Below are positions 11,886 to 23,972 of a DNA stretch of 64,000 bases, piece by piece. Source of the DNA: Ascochyta rabiei (Eukaryota; Ascomycota; Dothideomycetes; Pleosporales; Didymellaceae); contig NC_082410.1 in assembly GCF_004011695.2 (NCBI RefSeq), forward strand, positions 1,940,141 to 2,004,140. Reading direction: 5' to 3'. Each line of letters opens with the position of its first letter. The first letter of the stretch is position 1. A model generated the notes under the pieces. That model was not told where the DNA came from, ran no database searches, and saw nothing but the letters and a program-made list of their open reading frames with translations. Position numbers and translations under genes: made by a program.

Positions 11886-12258
11886 ATGGAAGATGTAGAG
11901 GAGTAAGTTTCACCAGTCTCCGTGTATCTGTACGTGCTACTAAAGTCACATAGAACTGGGAATTCCAGCTCATTGCTCGATGACGACAACGATCGGTCAC
12001 AGGTGAGGCGGTACAAGCAGGTTGATTCCCTGTGCTCAGAGCAGATGCGTCAGGCACTTTCAAGATGATGATTGATTCCAGGCAAGCACATTCCGCGTTG
12101 GAGATACACTGAAAGTGGTTAATTCAAATGGCACTTGTAACGGTCCGTACTACATCGCATCTGTCATCTCAGTAGGAGTCTACACTCTCAGCGATGCCAA
12201 AGGTCAGGAGGCTGAAGATGGGGAGGAGATTGAGGAGAAGGATCTGAAAGCAGCATAA
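11886..12258 (+). CDS. Small 75-residue protein, three exons, unknown function
   Basis: Exons 11,886-11,902, 11,969-12,002 and 12,082-12,258 join in frame across GTAAGT...CAG and GTGAGG...CAG introns of 66 and 79 bp. The product begins MEDVEDSLLDDDNDRSQ (acidic), then STFRVGDTLKVV, GPYYIASV, GVYTLSDAKG and ends EEIEEKDLKAA. The pattern (VGD.V..., GPYYIASV, YTLSD..G, EKDL) resembles small SH3-like or chromo-barrel-like fungal proteins, but no family can be named. The exon structure is inferred from splice consensus plus frame. The coherent beta-strand-like third exon is the strongest evidence. Because it is small and split, ordinary gene calling could miss it. Confidence 0.55.
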
Positions 12259-12685
12259 GAGAACAACCAATATCCGCGCCTGAGACTGCAGTGAAAAAGC
12301 TTTTCGGGATGTATTATATGTATGCCCCGCACCGGTGAAGTCGCAGAGGTTGAGGCAGCTTACCAGGCAGGTAGACGTGGTCACCGGCGTATCTGCAGGA
12401 TCCCAATGTTTGACTCGTCCAGACAAACATCCCTGTCGGTTTAGCGGCGCCACGACTTCTTGGGCCTCCTGTAAAGTTACGTGGAATCTATCACAAGAGA
12501 GCTATACGTGCTTCATGGTACGACTGGGGAATTTTTTCAAAGCAATAATGAGCGGGTGGCAATCGCTGTCAACATCTAGACGCCTTCAACACCGGTGAAG
12601 GACCTCATGTAGCTCGTATAAAATCGCATTGGCGTGCCCGAGGAGCCGCTGCCAACGCCAGTGTAAAGACATACACCAAAGGAAC
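12259..12685. other. Short intergenic region between small gene and caspase-like gene
   Basis: No gene or repeat recognised. It must contain the caspase-like promoter, but no clear TATA box was seen. Confidence 0.4.
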
Positions 12686-15600
12686 ATGGCAAATCAGGCT
12701 GATGGACCTTCCCACTATGCGCTTCTCATTGGCATTGACACTTATCCAAAAAACTACAAGCCGTTGAAAGGCTGTGTACGAGATGCCCACATGATCAAAA
12801 AGCATCTGGACGGTATACCTCAGCCCGGTGTTCAAGCCTATGTGCTTACAGCTAGCCTTTCTACAGGTGCGATATCGCCTTGTCTGGATGGAGACCCTTA
12901 ATCCTGGCCGACCTGTAGCAATATGATCAACACCATTGAGAAGATAACGCAAAATGCGAAAAAAGGAGACTTCGTGTGCATGCATTTCTCCGGACACGGA
13001 ACCGCCATAAGACCCCCTCGCGCGAACTCGCCGGACATAGGCAAGCGAACATTCGCTTTCTCAAATCCTTCCACAGGAGATCTGGCCCTTGTTCTTCTTC
13101 GACGTGACGGGCTTGAACTTCAGTATCTACATGGCGGTCAGTTAGCATTGTTGCTGAAGGACATGGTGGATAAGGGGCTGAAAGTGACGCTCGTCCTGGA
13201 CTGTTGCTTCTCAGGAAGTGTCGTGCGTAACGATGCTTCTGTCTGATGCCTTGAAAACGACCGCCAAATCGACAACGCGCACCCGCTGGCAAAGGGGCAG
13301 ACTCTCAGCTCTGGAGATGAACTCAGACGTCCAGCCTACCGCGGTGCATCTCTCGCACCCAATTGGCTTGTGAACCCGGACGGATATACTGTTATCTCAG
13401 CATGTGGATGAAATTACGATTAAAGGTAAGATCCATGGTGTCTTGTCATATTTCCTGCAGAAATTTTTGGAAAGTATAACGGAATTGGCAGGAAACTACA
13501 CTACATCCAGCAGATCCTGCGTGCCCGAATCGAGAGCACAAGAGAGCAATACCGACACACTCAAACTCCCGTGGTTCCGGGAAACAAGACCCTCGACTTC
13601 TTTGGCTATGACAATCCACGCATTGGGCCAGCCCCTATCCCGGTGATCAAGTGTCGGGATGGGACCGTTCGAGTAGACGCTGGTAAAGCACACGGCGTTC
13701 GTGACGGCGACACTTTTACCATCAGTGCAGTCATGTTCGACGACTCGATAATCTGTGACACCATGTCTGTCCAAAACTACTGCACAGCAGAAGTCATTGC
13801 CGTGCGGCCTCTTACCTCGCTTGTGAAGCTCTCAGTAACGACCGCCCCTGGTGAACCGACACTGGCCGCCACAGCGCTCAAGCGCCATGCTTTGAAGAAG
13901 TTCCCCATCCAACTTCAAATCGGTCACTCTTACCCTGAGGGTTAGATAAAAGTCCTGGCTGAACAGGGTAACCTTTCGATCTACAATGCACACGACGAAA
14001 TTGGTCGCTTCTCTTTTAAGGTAACCTTATCAGACCACAGATCTTACGAGATTCGGAATGATGCAGATCGATTACTCTGAGAGATCTACGAAAGCTCCGT
14101 TGGTCCCGGCGACGACGCCAGACATGTCCTTAAAGCACTCGAGCACTTGGTAAGCTTCCAAATGTTCAAGGAGTTGGCGAATGAGACTTCTTCCGAATCG
14201 ATGAATCGTTTCAAAGAATCACTGAGCGCTCAAAGAATTGGTCCGACCGGGCGCCGAATAGATCCTGGGGCCTCATTCAATGTAGAGGATGGTGCGATCG
14301 TGGAAGTGGAAGTGAAGAAAAAACGTGATGGCAAAGACCATAATTTTTATCTCCATCCTTATTGCATGGCTACCCCCTGGGAGATTGAAAACGTTTGTGA
14401 TGGGGACTATGCGGTCATTCCTTCGAGGTTGACGAATTGCAATGGCGACTTCAACAAAGGCGCACCGAACACCAACTTTTCATAGTTAGAGAAAGGTCGA
14501 TTTCTATCGATTTTTTATCCCAATATTACGAACATGCCTTCCTAACATCTATTTCTAGCGTCTGTTTTGTAGTGCAGGCGTTGGAACAGGCGCGCTGGCT
14601 ATTGTAAGCTAAACAGAGTAGTTATCTAGTCTTAGTTGAGATAAAATCTCTGCAATGGCCTGTGCGTTTGAAGATTTAGACTAGTTAAAGGCACAACAAA
14701 TAGAGAACTTAGCTATAGCTATTGCCTGCCTAGCAACTACTACACAGCTATTACTTTATTATAAATACCCCCTTCTATTATAACTAGCTATACTAACCCC
14801 ATATACCTAGACAAAATTAACTAAGCAACAGCTTAAACCTACCCCTAATACGAACACTATATTAACAAAGCAACAGCTCTCTCCTTAGGCCTATAGATAC
14901 CTGCTGCCTTAGTAAAGTAGCAGGTCTATATCTCTAGCTATATCCTACAAAATTAACTAAGCAACAGCTTAACCCTATCCCTAATACAAACACTATATCA
15001 ACAAAGCAACAGCTCTCTCCTTAGGCCTATAGATACCTGCTGCCTTAGTAAAGTAGCAGGTCTATATCCCTAGCTATATCCTACAAAATTAACTAAGCAA
15101 CAGCTTAAACACCCCTAGCAGTCTACTACTAGTAATAGTAATAGACAAATAAAAAACAACAATAACAACAACAACAATACAAAGACTGTCTACTGCAATA
15201 GTAATAGCTAGTAATAGATAATAAATAATAAATACTAGAACTACCTACTTATAGGATAGTTCTACACAACCCTAATTTAACAGGGCAATAGCTCTTCTTA
15301 ACAACCTAGGGCATAGGCCCTTACTATTAGACTATAAACACACATTTACTATCCCCTTAAACAAACACACTCCTTAAATTACTAGAGCAGCTTAACTGCT
15401 CTCGTCTTATATAGTCTTAGACTCACACAGGACGTTAAACTTATTAATCAATCAATCAATTAATCAATCAATCATTCAACAAAGGCGCGAGTGGGACCTG
15501 GAAGAAGAAATTGCGCATGACGGCCGCCCCGGAAACTACACTTGGGAAGTGGGAAGAGCCATACGAGGAAACCATCAAGTTGTTTTTAACCAGTCTTACT

Positions 15601-15750
15601 ACCTCTTTCTTGTCTTTAAAGTTGCCGGAACTAGGCGACGTGACGACAAGAGATGGATTCAGTGGGAATCGGGCAACGAACGATCCTAGCGCTGCAGAAC
15701 ATTGGACCACCTTGAGCTTTCACATACGCATAGGGAGGAAAGGGGCATAA
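12686..15750 (+). pseudogene. Caspase-like (peptidase C14/metacaspase-type) gene, decayed and split by a retroelement
   Basis: Start MANQADGPSHYALLIGID at 12,686. The p20-like caspase fold is clear: ALLIGID.YP, LKGCVRDA, the catalytic His in HFSGHG (about 12,986) and the catalytic Cys in LDCCFSG (about 13,200). After the protease domain come ISACG, SYFLQKF and FFGYDNP, then a ~350-residue C-terminal region (VDAGKAHGVRDGDTF, VIPSRLTNCNGDFNKGA) as in long fungal caspase-domain proteins. Breaks seen: in-frame TAA at 12,899, TGA at 13,244, frameshifts near 13,400 and 13,500, TAG at 13,943, TGA near 14,078, and a 1-kb insertion at 14,464-15,474. The reading frame resumes after the insertion (GASGTWKKKLR...) and ends at 15,750. 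Family proteins cleave after basic residues or act in cell death; here the gene cannot make a full product. Confidence 0.82.
14464..15474 (+). mobile_element. SINE-like/non-LTR retroelement, copy A, flanked by 14-bp target duplication
   Basis: A 1,011-bp noncoding element beginning ACCGAACACCAACTTTTC and ending in an (ATCA)n-type tail. Target-site duplication TTCAACAAAGGCGC is exact at 14,450-14,463 and 15,475-15,488. The interior holds a ~130-bp tandem unit (TTAACTAAGCAACAGCTTAA ... CCTTAGGCCTATAGATACC) repeated about twice. Simple-repeat 3' tail plus long variable target duplication is the signature of target-primed reverse transcription. No protein is encoded, so it must depend on another element. 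Inserted in the caspase-like gene. Confidence 0.8.
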
Positions 15751-15848
15751 ATGAATGTTTGCAAAACAACACTTCTTTGTCCACCTGCTCCAACGTACCA
15801 AAGCAACTATGTAAATCATACGCCGAAATGAACATAAAGAACCAAGAA

Positions 15849-17873
15849 CTAAGCACTCCCCTTTTTTTCAAAAGCAGTAGCTTTTCGCAAAGATCTCAGA
15901 TCTCCGCTCTTTGCAATACCCGCATTCTCTTGCCCCATCGAACATGGCTCTGTCTTGTTGGTCAAATCATTCCGATCCACAGATTTTGTCAAATCTTGGA
16001 GCCGCTTTCCTCTGAGACATCTCAAGGCCTTGTGTAGGCCCAAGCACACATATTCATCTGTCATGCCACGACGCAAAATCTCCTCGTAGACAAATTTTGC
16101 CACGTGCACGCAGCTCTCGTTCTGGATGCCCCACAATGTGCCGACGACATGACGATATCCCGCCAGCTGACAGGCACTGATCAGATGGATGCTTTCGTCT
16201 GGGTACTTTCGATCCTTTATGTTTCCAGTTCCACAAGCCGAGAGATATGCGAGGAAGGGAGAGCACTCGTGTAGGTTTGTTTCCATCAGATCAGCGACTG
16301 TTAGAGGGTTGCTCTCGCAATCTTCTAGCAGGAGAGAGCTTCTCGAGGGATCGACCGCGTCAGTGGAGCCATGGCCCGCGAAATGGAATATGTTGCAGCT
16401 CGGCAGGTGGGACAAAACATTGGATTTCTGTCGCGTCGACATGATGCCTTCGCAAGATGCAGCTTCGCACAGGTCTTTTACGATACGTACTTCTTTGGCA
16501 GCAAATTGGAGTCTTCTCTGACCTGAGGTATTGGTCATGTTCACTAGAATTGCTTTGGCCAGCTTGCCCGATATGAGATTCAGGACATGACCTTGGCAAC
16601 TTTGTATGATAGCCTTGATGAACAAACCTTATGGTGACATGGCCCTGTCCAGGACTGTTTCAATGGATTTTAGGCCACGATGTCCAGCTGCATGGAGAGG
16701 AAGTTTGCTCAACTTTCCCGTGAGAATCCACCATATTTGCGGCCAATTGTCGCCAGACACGGGTTCCGTGTACCCTAGAGCGTCCAAGATTGGCTCTGTA
16801 ACGGCAACCCACAGGCGCTCTAATATTGCTGGGCTCCCTCGGTCGCCCTGTTGACCCATCTCTTCAAGCTCTGCCGTTCGGAGAAGTGGTAGAGCGACGC
16901 ACCGTATCTCGCTGGGTTCAACCAGTATTGCATCGGGGCGCAGCTCACTGACATCAATGACCACAATCGGCCTACACCTCGCGGAAGCTTTCATATCCTC
17001 TTCACTTGGAGAGAGTTGGAAGTCTTCGAAGCCAGCCTGTTCGCGAATCTTGACAAGAAGGTTGTCGAAGTCAAGTCCTGTCCGAGAACGCATGCTTGTA
17101 ACGTCTCGCGAAGCTGGTTGGCCATCCTCTTGTGACGCAGTCATTTCCTTTGTAGCCGGAACGTCTAGCATACCTCGGAAGCGGATGAAATCACTCGCCA
17201 GGTCAGGATGTTTAGCTTGAAGATCACCGATATCTGTTCGTATCTCTCTGAGGAATGCTGCAAGCACACTTCGCCCTTGCTCAAGCAAGCTCAGAGCGAC
17301 TGAAGGAGCTTGCCCTGCGCTCATAGCTACTGCAGTGGCATCGGAGGCCAAACCAAAGATCTGTCCGAGCACATACTGCTTATCATTTTTGCCTGGTGCC
17401 CAATCAGTCAGTCTAGGGACAAGGCCGATAGATATTTTGGTGTCTTCGTAAGCCCTTTGCCAGTCTGATCTCACCGCGTGGTATCGAAGCACGTTCCGGC
17501 CGCCTGATATCCGGTCGAGCACAGGTGGGTTCGACTGCTGAAGGGCAGATTGGTACGTGGAAATGATTGCTGCGAGGTCTTCTGTTGTTTTAGATTCGGA
17601 GTATCGATCCGCGAGTCGATCTCCCAGAGTGTTCAAGTAAGCTGCTCGGTCAGAATGATTTTTAGCAAGTGCTGCAAGTCATGTGATCTTGATTGCCTCC
17701 TTGTGAACTGACATCTCCTTCGTAGCCTGGTATTTGTCGCCAATGGTTGCTCCAAGACTGTTCACCCACTGGGGTCGGTCAGGGTGGTGCGGAACGGCTA
17801 TGTGGAGAGCTTCTCGTAGGTGCTTAATGTACTCATCAAGGTCTGACGTCGCGGTTTTGTCTGAGCTGCCCAT
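15849..17873 (-). pseudogene. TPR-CHAT protease gene with two nonsense codons
   Basis: One reading frame of 675 codons on the minus strand, from MGSSDKTATSDL at 17,873 to a stop at 15,849. The N-terminal ~100 residues look like TPR units (LGATIGDKYQATKEM, LGDRLADRYSESKTTEDL). After a helical middle, a CHAT domain (caspase HetF associated with TPRs, a caspase-like clan CD protease) fills the C-terminal ~250 residues. The catalytic His is in FHFAGHG (about 501) and the Cys in SACGTG (about 547), with the family hallmarks LHECSPFLAYLSACGTG and VVGTLW. Two in-frame stops break it: TGA after AIKIT (probably from CGA) and TAA after RAMSP (near 16,626). Both fit C-to-T change. No frameshift is seen, so decay is recent or the stops are the only lesions. 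Convergent with the caspase-like gene, 98 bp between ends. No NB-ARC/NACHT domain lies next to it. Confidence 0.85.
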
Positions 17874-17939
17874 CGCCTAGGTCTGAACATATCTATACCG
17901 AAGCGTCTATCTGCTCCTCACAGGACTATAAAAAATTCT

Positions 17940-18364
17940 CTTCCCCTAATCGACTTCTCTGTTCTCTACAATGGCACAGAAGCCCAGCGCGCCAAATTGG
18001 CCGCTACAATTGCTGAAGAGCTAAAAACCCACGGTGCGATGCGCCTCATCAACACCTCCATCACCGCCGAGACGATCCCGGAAGGATTTAAATGGGTAAG
18101 CCAAAATATCATGATTTCCTCATAAGCGGCGAATTTGCAATACTGACGTTGTGTGATTCACAATTTCGTAAGGCGTCGATCAATCTGTTGAAGAGGGGCA
18201 CATTTAGCGCGTTAAGAGACTTGGGTCGGTTGAGGGCAATCTTCGTAACACCAGCGTTGAACTATTCGAAAAGTACTACAGGATCAGCCATATTATAAGG
18301 AGAAGGATTGGGAGAGGGGGGAAGCGCGAAAACAGCAGCTCGAAGCAAGTTTATAAGTTGCTAC
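17940..18364 (+). pseudogene. Fragment of a 2-oxoglutarate/Fe(II) oxygenase (N-terminal domain only)
   Basis: Reading from about 17,940 the frame gives SLPLIDFSVLYNG, then AKLAATIAEELKTHGAMRLINTSI, which is the classic N-terminal non-haem dioxygenase (DIOX_N) pattern (IDFS...L...I..EL..HG..R..N..I). It runs to a GTAAG splice-like site at 18,096. The catalytic HxD...H core is not found. The rest before the retroelement at 18,380 contains only a short coherent piece (SVELFEKYYR). The gene is truncated, possibly by the retroelement insertion and later loss. Confidence 0.5.
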
Positions 18365-18379
18365 AAGGCGAGATCAAAC

Positions 18380-19432
18380 ACCAAACACCAACTTTTCATA
18401 GTTAGAGAAAGGTCAATTTCTATCAATTTTTTATCCCAATATTACAAACATGCCTTCCTAACATCTATTTCTAGCGTCTGTTTTGTAGTGTAGGCGTTAG
18501 AACAGGCGCGCTGGCTATTGTAAGCTGAACAGAGTAGTTATCTAGTCTCAGTTGAGATGAAATCTCTGCAATAGCCCGTGCGTCTGAAGATGCAGACTAG
18601 TCGAAGGCAACAGAGGACTCCTAGCTATAGCTATTGCCTGCCTAGCAATTGCTACACAGTTATTACTTTATTACAAATACCCCCCTTCTATTATAACTAG
18701 CTATACCAACCTCCTATACCTAGACAAAATCAACTAAGCAACAGCTTAAACCTACCCCTAATACGAACACTATATTAACAAAGCAACAGCTCTATCCTTA
18801 GGCCAGATACCTACTGCCTTAGTGAAGTAGCAGGTCTATATCCCTAGCTACTACCTATACAAATACCCCCTATTATAACCAGCTATACTAACCCCATATA
18901 CCTAGACAAAATTAACTAAGCAACAGCTTAAACCTACCCCTAATACGAACACTATATTAATAAAGCAACAGCTCTCTCCTTAGGCCTATAGATACCTGCT
19001 GCCTTAGTGAAGTAGCAGGTCTATATCCCTAGCTATATCCTACAAAATTAACTAAGTAACAGCTTAAATACCCCTAGCAGTCTACTACTAGCAATAGTAA
19101 TAGACAAACAAATAACAACAACAATAATAACAACAATACAAAGACCATCTACTGCAATAGCAATAGCTAGCAATAGATAATAAATAATAAATGCTAGAAC
19201 TACCTACTTGTAGGATAGTTCTACACAACCCTAATTTAACAGGGTAATAGCTCTTCTTAATAACCTAGGGCACAGGCCCTTACTATTAGACTATAAACAC
19301 ACATTTACTATCCCCTTAAACAAACACACTCCTTAAATTACTAGAGCAGCTTAACTGCTCTTGTCTTATATAGTCTTAGACTTACACAGGACGTTAAACT
19401 TACCAATCAATTAATCAATTAACCAATCAATT
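18380..19432 (+). mobile_element. SINE-like/non-LTR retroelement, copy B
   Basis: 1,053 bp, same 5' end as copy A (ACCAAACACCAACTTTTC) and an ATCAATTAATC-type tail. Target duplication AAGGCGAGAT(CA/TG)AAC lies at 18,365-18,379 and 19,433-19,447 (13 of 15 identical, differences are transitions). The interior (CAA)n is short, as in copy A, and the ~130-bp tandem unit is present. Confidence 0.8.
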
Positions 19433-19681
19433 AAGGCGAGATTGAACGACCATAGTCCATATGCAGAACTTCAACGTTACATCTGTAGCTTTGTGTGTCA
19501 CTGTGGTGTATTTAGATGAAAAATATATCAATCTCCATCTCAGCCATGACCTCCGTCCAGTTCACGATTACATCTGCGATACCAATGCGCGACGCTTTGG
19601 CATTGCACCGCCTTCGCCTCCACACCCCCTCCACCAAGGACGCGAACTTTGTTTGGTTCTCCAACCCGACTCTCTTCATAA

Positions 19682-20873
19682 CTAAAGGTCACTTTCGCGC
19701 TGTATCAATGTCTTATTCGGTGTAGGATTCGACCCATGCGGCGAACGCAGGCCAGACGGATAAGCTACTTCCGTCAGCTTCCATGAAAAGGTTGATGATT
19801 TTGAACCCCCACCCACGTATATCTGCACAGCGGAAAGGAGGAGGTCAAATAGTGTCCAGTAAAGGAAGATAAAGGCTGCGGCGATGAAGGCGCGGAGCTG
19901 GTGGCGGACCGTTTCAGATGAGGTTGGTAAAAGGTCATGGAGTAGCGCACCCTTGTTGTTGATGTGCGCAGTGCCATGAGCTATATCATCCTGGCTGCAT
20001 GCTTCTTGACATTGAGCCAGACGTTGGTAAAGGAAAGAGGCAACCTCTCCAGTATATCTTATGTCCTTGTTGTTTTCCAACATGCTCCCCAGACGCTGGA
20101 TATCCGCGATGACGGCGTCTAAGATCTGCGAGGCGCCGATAGTGAAGCCAAAAGGTATTTCGTTAACGACTGAGGCTATATGGATGTCATCTTTCATCAC
20201 CCATTGCCACGTAAGCTCGGAGCGTTTGAGTGCCTCGTTCGAGCAAGGTGCAAACTGTGCCGTATTCTTCAATACTTTTATGATGCATAGACTCTGGCTT
20301 GCAGCCCCTTCGGGTCCAGTTGATGTTCGAGAAAGAGTTTTCTCGTGTGCTTGACACAGAGCTCATGCGCCATTGAAATGTATCCTCCATGCACCGGTCA
20401 ATTTGCTTGCGAAAGCCTACTCAAACTTGGTGTGAGAAATGTCCTACGATAATAAATACGTACCTAAAAATGGAGCAAAGTTATCAGAGCTGCCAAGAAG
20501 ATATCATACTTCTCCACACCTACGACTGCTACCTCTCTCAAATCACCAACCGCTGATGTATGATACTTTCCAGCTTGGAACATCAGCTTCTCGGGTGACC
20601 GGCCGTACGACCCAATCAGAGATGTGTAGGGTACAGAGATGTACCTAGAGAACGGCATGGACAAACGGGCAAGATCAAGAAAGCCTGCGCCTGAAACGCG
20701 ACTCCATGAGCGCGACAATGGCAGATTTTGCTGCTGGTATTGCTAGGTATCAGGCCCTTTATTCCGGCTGACAAAGTAGCAAAACAAGCGTAAAACAAAG
20801 CAAATACAGAAGGAATAAGTATTGCAAAGCCGAGGTTTGCAGGAAATGTGTACTTCCAGATTTGACGTAACAA
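19682..20873 (-). pseudogene. Unrecognised decayed gene with membrane-like segments
   Basis: Several minus-strand frames line up head to tail: a hydrophobic N-terminal piece starting MLRQIWKYTFPANLGFAILIPSVF at 20,873; a middle piece near 20,470-20,700 (YHTSAVGDLREV, FLAALITLL); and a 196-codon piece ending at 19,682 (EVASFLYQRLAQCQEAC; AAAFIFLYWTLFDLLLSAVQIY). The change of frames and stops suggests a broken multi-exon gene, perhaps a membrane protein. No family was recognised. It could also be several unrelated chance frames. Confidence 0.3.
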
Positions 20874-21225
20874 TGAGTAGCTCTCTTAGAGGGGTCCATC
20901 GGATCAGCAGGTTTGTGGTCTTTGATTGATTGATTGATTAATTGATTGATTAATTGATAAGTTTAACGTCCTATGTGAGTCTAGGACTATATAAGACAAG
21001 AGCATTTAAGCTGCTTTAGTAATTTAAGAAGTGTATTTGTACAAAGGGATAGTAAATATGTGTTCGCAGTCATACAGTGAGGGCCTGTGCCCTAGGTTAT
21101 TAAGAAGAGCTGTTGCCCTGTTGAATTAGAGTTGTGTAGAACTATCCTACAAGTAGGCTATTATTCTAGCGTTTGTTGTTTGTTGTCTATTGCTAGCTAT
21201 TGCTATTGCAGTAGACGGTCTTCTT

Positions 21226-21429
<204 letters not shown>

Positions 21430-21764
21430 ATTATTGTAAAGAGCTGTTGCTCTGTTAAATTGTAGTTGTATAGAGATAGCCTGTAGGCTATACTCTAGAA
21501 GTTGTTTATCTATTACTATTACTAGTAGTAGACTGCTAGGGGCGTTTAAGCTGTTGCTTAGTTAATTTTGTCTAGGTATAGGAGGTTAGTATAGCTAGTT
21601 ATAATAGGGGGTATTTGTATAGGTTGTAGCTAGGCATATAGACCTACTACTTCACTAAGGTAGCAGGTATCTATAGGCCTAAAGAGAGAGCTGTTGCTTT
21701 GTTAATAGAGTGTTTGTATAGAGGAGGTCTTAAGCTGTTGCTTAGTTAATTTTGTCTAGGTATA

Positions 21765-23628
21765 ACGTACCCCACGGGCGAGCCGCTCAACGGGCGAGCC
21801 GCTCACTTTTGCTAAGCCCCCACCAAACTTCTCCTCCTACACCAATGTCTTCTCAACAACACCATTTAGACGCGTCAAAGGAAGCTTAGATACAGCTTGC
21901 GCTCCAGGCTCTTAAACAAGACGCGAATCTCTCTTAGCAACGCGCTGCAGCTATCTACAGGGTCCCTTAAAAGACACTAAGCAACTGACACACAGGACGA
22001 CCTTCACGCGCAGATTCTATAGCCAACTTACAGAAGCTGGACAATAATAAGGAGGAGGTGATTATTAAGCATGTTATTAAGCTAGATGCGTAAGGATTTT
22101 CCCCTCAGCTCTTAAATGTAGCTACTATGGCCAATTCTTTGCGCGCTAAGCACAATCTGGGCCCTATTAGCGTAAACTGGCCTAGTACGTTTGTTAAGCG
22201 ACACCTAGAGCTTAAAGTCAAGTTTAATCGCAAGTACGACTACAAGAGAGCCCTCTGTAAGGATTCTAAGGTTCTATAGGGCTAGTTTAGCCTAGTAGCT
22301 AACATTAAAGCTAAGTATAGCATCCAGGATGAAGACACGTACAACTTCAACAAGACAGGCTTTATGATAGGCTAGATCTCCCCAGGAGCAGTTGTTACAG
22401 CTTCAGAACGACAGGGTCGGCCAAAGGCTATCCAGCCAGGCAACTAAGAGTGGGCTACAGCTATAGTGAGCATTAATGCCAAAGGATAGGCTATTCCAGC
22501 CTTCCTTATCTTTAAAGCCTACCACTACCTCTCTGCCTGGTACAAAGAAGAGGATCTGCCTTACGACTGGGTTATTGGAGTCTCTAATAACGGCTGGACT
22601 ACTAACAAGCTTGGTCTTAACTGGTTGAAGCACTTTGACAGGCATACAAAGGAGCGTACTATTAGCACCTACCGTTTGCTTATTATTAATAGTTATAAGA
22701 GCCACAACTCTCTTAAATTCCAGCAATACTGTAAGGATAACAAGATTATTGCTCTCTGTTTGCCTTCTTACTTATCACACCTTACACAGCCCCTTAATAT
22801 AAGTTGTTTTGCTGCTTTAAAGAAGGCGTATAGGCGCTAAGCCAAAATACTTATATATAACTAGATTAACTATATTATAAAGACAGAGTTCCTGCCATGC
22901 TTTATACGCGCCTATAATGCTGCAATTACTTCTAAGAACATCTAGGGAGGGTTCTAAGGTGCTAGATTGGTCCTATTTAACCTAGACCGGGTTATAATGG
23001 CCCTTAATGTGAAGTTGCGCACTCTATTACCACCACTACCTGTCAACAACGAGCTCTAGCAGTCGCAAACCCCAAGCAATACCCTTAAACTTAGGTCGCA
23101 ATCAACGCTTGTAAAGACAAGGATTCAGAGGTATATAGATAGTTCGCCTACCTCTATAGTTAAGGCGTTTAAGAAGGTAGCAAAAGGGGCAGCAATAATT
23201 GCGCATAAGCTAGTGTTGGCGCAACAGGAGATTACTTAGCTTTAAGCTGCTAATAAGGCAGCCACACAACAAAAATTACACAAAAGAAAGCAAGTTTAGG
23301 CAGAAGGGACCCTAACAGTTAAGGATAGCCTGCGATTAACAACTCTGAAGGAGTTTAGGGCGTGTAGTGATGGGAAGAAGGCAAAGAAGCAGGTGCGCGC
23401 TGAAGGAGGTGAGCCCTCCTAAAGACGCTGTGGACAGTGCAATCAGACAGGACACAACGCGCGAACGTGTCAGAAAGAGGTAGAAGTAGTTTCTAAATAG
23501 TATTACAGGCCATACTGCACTTTGCAGCACTAAACTGGGTTGTTTTGGGCCATAATAGGGTGTAGTTTGGTAGGGGCTTGGCAAAAGTGAGCGGCTCGCC
23601 CGTTGAGCGGCTCGCCTGTGGGGTACGT
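21765..23628 (+). mobile_element. pogo/Fot1-type DNA transposon, RIP-inactivated
   Basis: 1,864 bp with terminal inverted repeats (ACGTACCCCACGGGCGAGCC at left; its complement, slightly diverged, at right) that include a subterminal direct repeat of GGGCGAGCCGCTCA. It is flanked by TATA, consistent with a TA duplication. The + strand encodes a DDE transposase of the pogo/CENP-B group: YNFNKTGFM (normally YNFDETGF), LIINSYKSHNS (catalytic Asp lost), SHLTQPLN, and a C-terminal CCHC zinc knuckle RRCGQCNQTGHNARTCQ. TAG stops replace Q/W codons throughout. Two catalytic acidic residues are changed by G-to-A, so it cannot be active. Nested in retroelement copy C. Confidence 0.88.
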
Positions 23629-23972
23629 TATAGGGTTAGTATAGCTAGTTATAATAGGGGGTATTTGTAAAAAAGTAATAGCTGTGTAGCAATTGCTAGG
23701 TAGGCAATAGTTATAGCTAGGAGTCCTTTGTTACCTTTAACTAGTCTAAATCTACAAGCGCACAGGCCATTGCAGAGATTTTATCTTAACTAAGACTAGA
23801 TAACTACTCTGTTTAGCTTATAATAGCCAGCGTGCCTGTTCCAGCGCCTACACTACAAAACAGACGCTAGAAATAGATGTTAGGAAGGCATGTTTGTAAT
23901 ATTAGGATAAAAAATTAATAGAAATTAACCTTTCTCTAACTATAAAAAGTTAGTGTTTGGTGTTTGTGGTCT

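Noticed and set aside
14640..15420. Possible CRISPR-like array in the regularly repeated units of retroelement A
   Set aside because: Units are ~130 bp, imperfect, shared among dispersed copies with target duplications; eukaryotic context.
19461..19725. Two overlapping plus-strand frames after retroelement B
   Set aside because: No coherent motif; one is a shadow of the other, and they lie in the flank of the unrecognised minus-strand gene.
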